This document shows, piece by piece, positions 16,005 through 16,074 of a stretch of 16,074 bases of DNA. The notes beneath the pieces were generated by a model. That model saw only the letters and a program-made list of their open reading frames with translations. It was not told the DNA's origin and did not search any database. The stretch lies in the NCBI GenBank assembly GCA_902490405.1, contig CABUDS010000038.1, positions 1-16,074 on the forward strand, given 5' to 3'. Each line of letters starts with the position of its first letter. Position 1 is the stretch's first letter. Origin of the DNA: an uncultured Collinsella sp. (lineage in GTDB: Bacteria > Actinomycetota > Coriobacteriia > Coriobacteriales > Coriobacteriaceae). A program made the translations under genes and the position numbers.

Positions 16005-16074
16005 GCAGCTAATTTGGGACGACCCTCTTATGACTACTTTTACCTATCATTCCGCATGTTTGATGCAGCAAAAT

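Larger units (their letters stand above)
15676..16021. repeat. Palindrome-rich intergenic element bounded by 19-bp direct repeats
   Basis: AAGCAGCTAATTTGGGACG occurs at 15676-15694, starting within the DUF1667 stop codon, and again at 16003-16021. The similarity continues loosely beyond both copies (CTCTT...CTAC). The sequence between holds two separate large palindromes and no gene. It may be an inserted non-coding element with duplicated flanks, or two copies of a dispersed intergenic repeat. This covers nearly all of the 397-bp gene-free end of the window. Confidence 0.75.

Noticed and set aside
16030..16074. ATG beginning a 15-codon open frame that runs off the right edge
   Set aside because: It has no ribosome site, is too short to judge and lies within the tail of a repeat copy.

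Overview
The window looks like a chromosomal stretch of a GC-rich, anaerobic, Gram-positive-type bacterium. My best guess is a gut actinobacterium of the Coriobacteriia, Collinsella-like. This is inference from the GC-rich genes, the LoaP-type NusG paralogue heading a polysaccharide operon, and the anaerobic GlpA-like/FAD oxidoreductase/DUF1667 gene trio. No rRNA or other taxonomic marker is present.

Region 1 (1-8913, minus strand) is an exopolysaccharide or capsule operon read right to left. The order is a LoaP-like antiterminator, a membrane sugar-1-phosphate transferase that starts the lipid-linked unit, a WecG/TagA glycosyltransferase, wecC and wecB (together making UDP-ManNAcA from UDP-GlcNAc), a TupA-like ATP-grasp protein, a GT4 glycosyltransferase, a DXD-type glycosyltransferase, a hexapeptide acetyltransferase, and a polysaccharide pyruvyl transferase cut by the window edge. 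The genes are packed with overlaps or short gaps and look co-transcribed. The first half (initiation and precursor genes) is GC-rich. From the TupA-like gene onward the DNA is clearly AT-richer, as expected of an exchangeable serotype-type module. Between the antiterminator and the first transferase lies a G12 tract that begins inside an ATG codon. That ATG misses the transferase frame by one base, so the site is a candidate phase-variation switch. A small GGGA-loop hairpin follows it.

Region 2 (8914-11658, minus strand) holds a control region with a consensus -10 and an inverted repeat, two intrinsic terminators, thrS (a threonyl-tRNA synthetase lacking the usual N-terminal TGS domain) and a small membrane protein with a double zinc ribbon.

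Region 3 (11659-12444) has no gene but contains the most striking object here: thirteen 15-bp sites placed exactly every 40 bp (11759-12253), strictly alternating in orientation and separated by twelve 25-bp spacers that vary in sequence but never in length. It is not a CRISPR array. It looks like a nucleoprotein lattice or a multi-site regulatory or partition element.

Region 4 (12445-15677, plus strand) is a three-gene operon for an anaerobic flavin/iron-sulphur dehydrogenase related to glycerol-3-phosphate dehydrogenase. The genes are a GlpA-like FAD subunit with a C-terminal [2Fe-2S] domain, an FAD/NAD oxidoreductase and a cysteine-rich DUF1667 protein. A perfect palindrome sits just upstream.

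Region 5 (15678-16074) is gene-free and filled with nested palindromes (20-bp and 29-bp arms) bounded by a 19-bp direct repeat.
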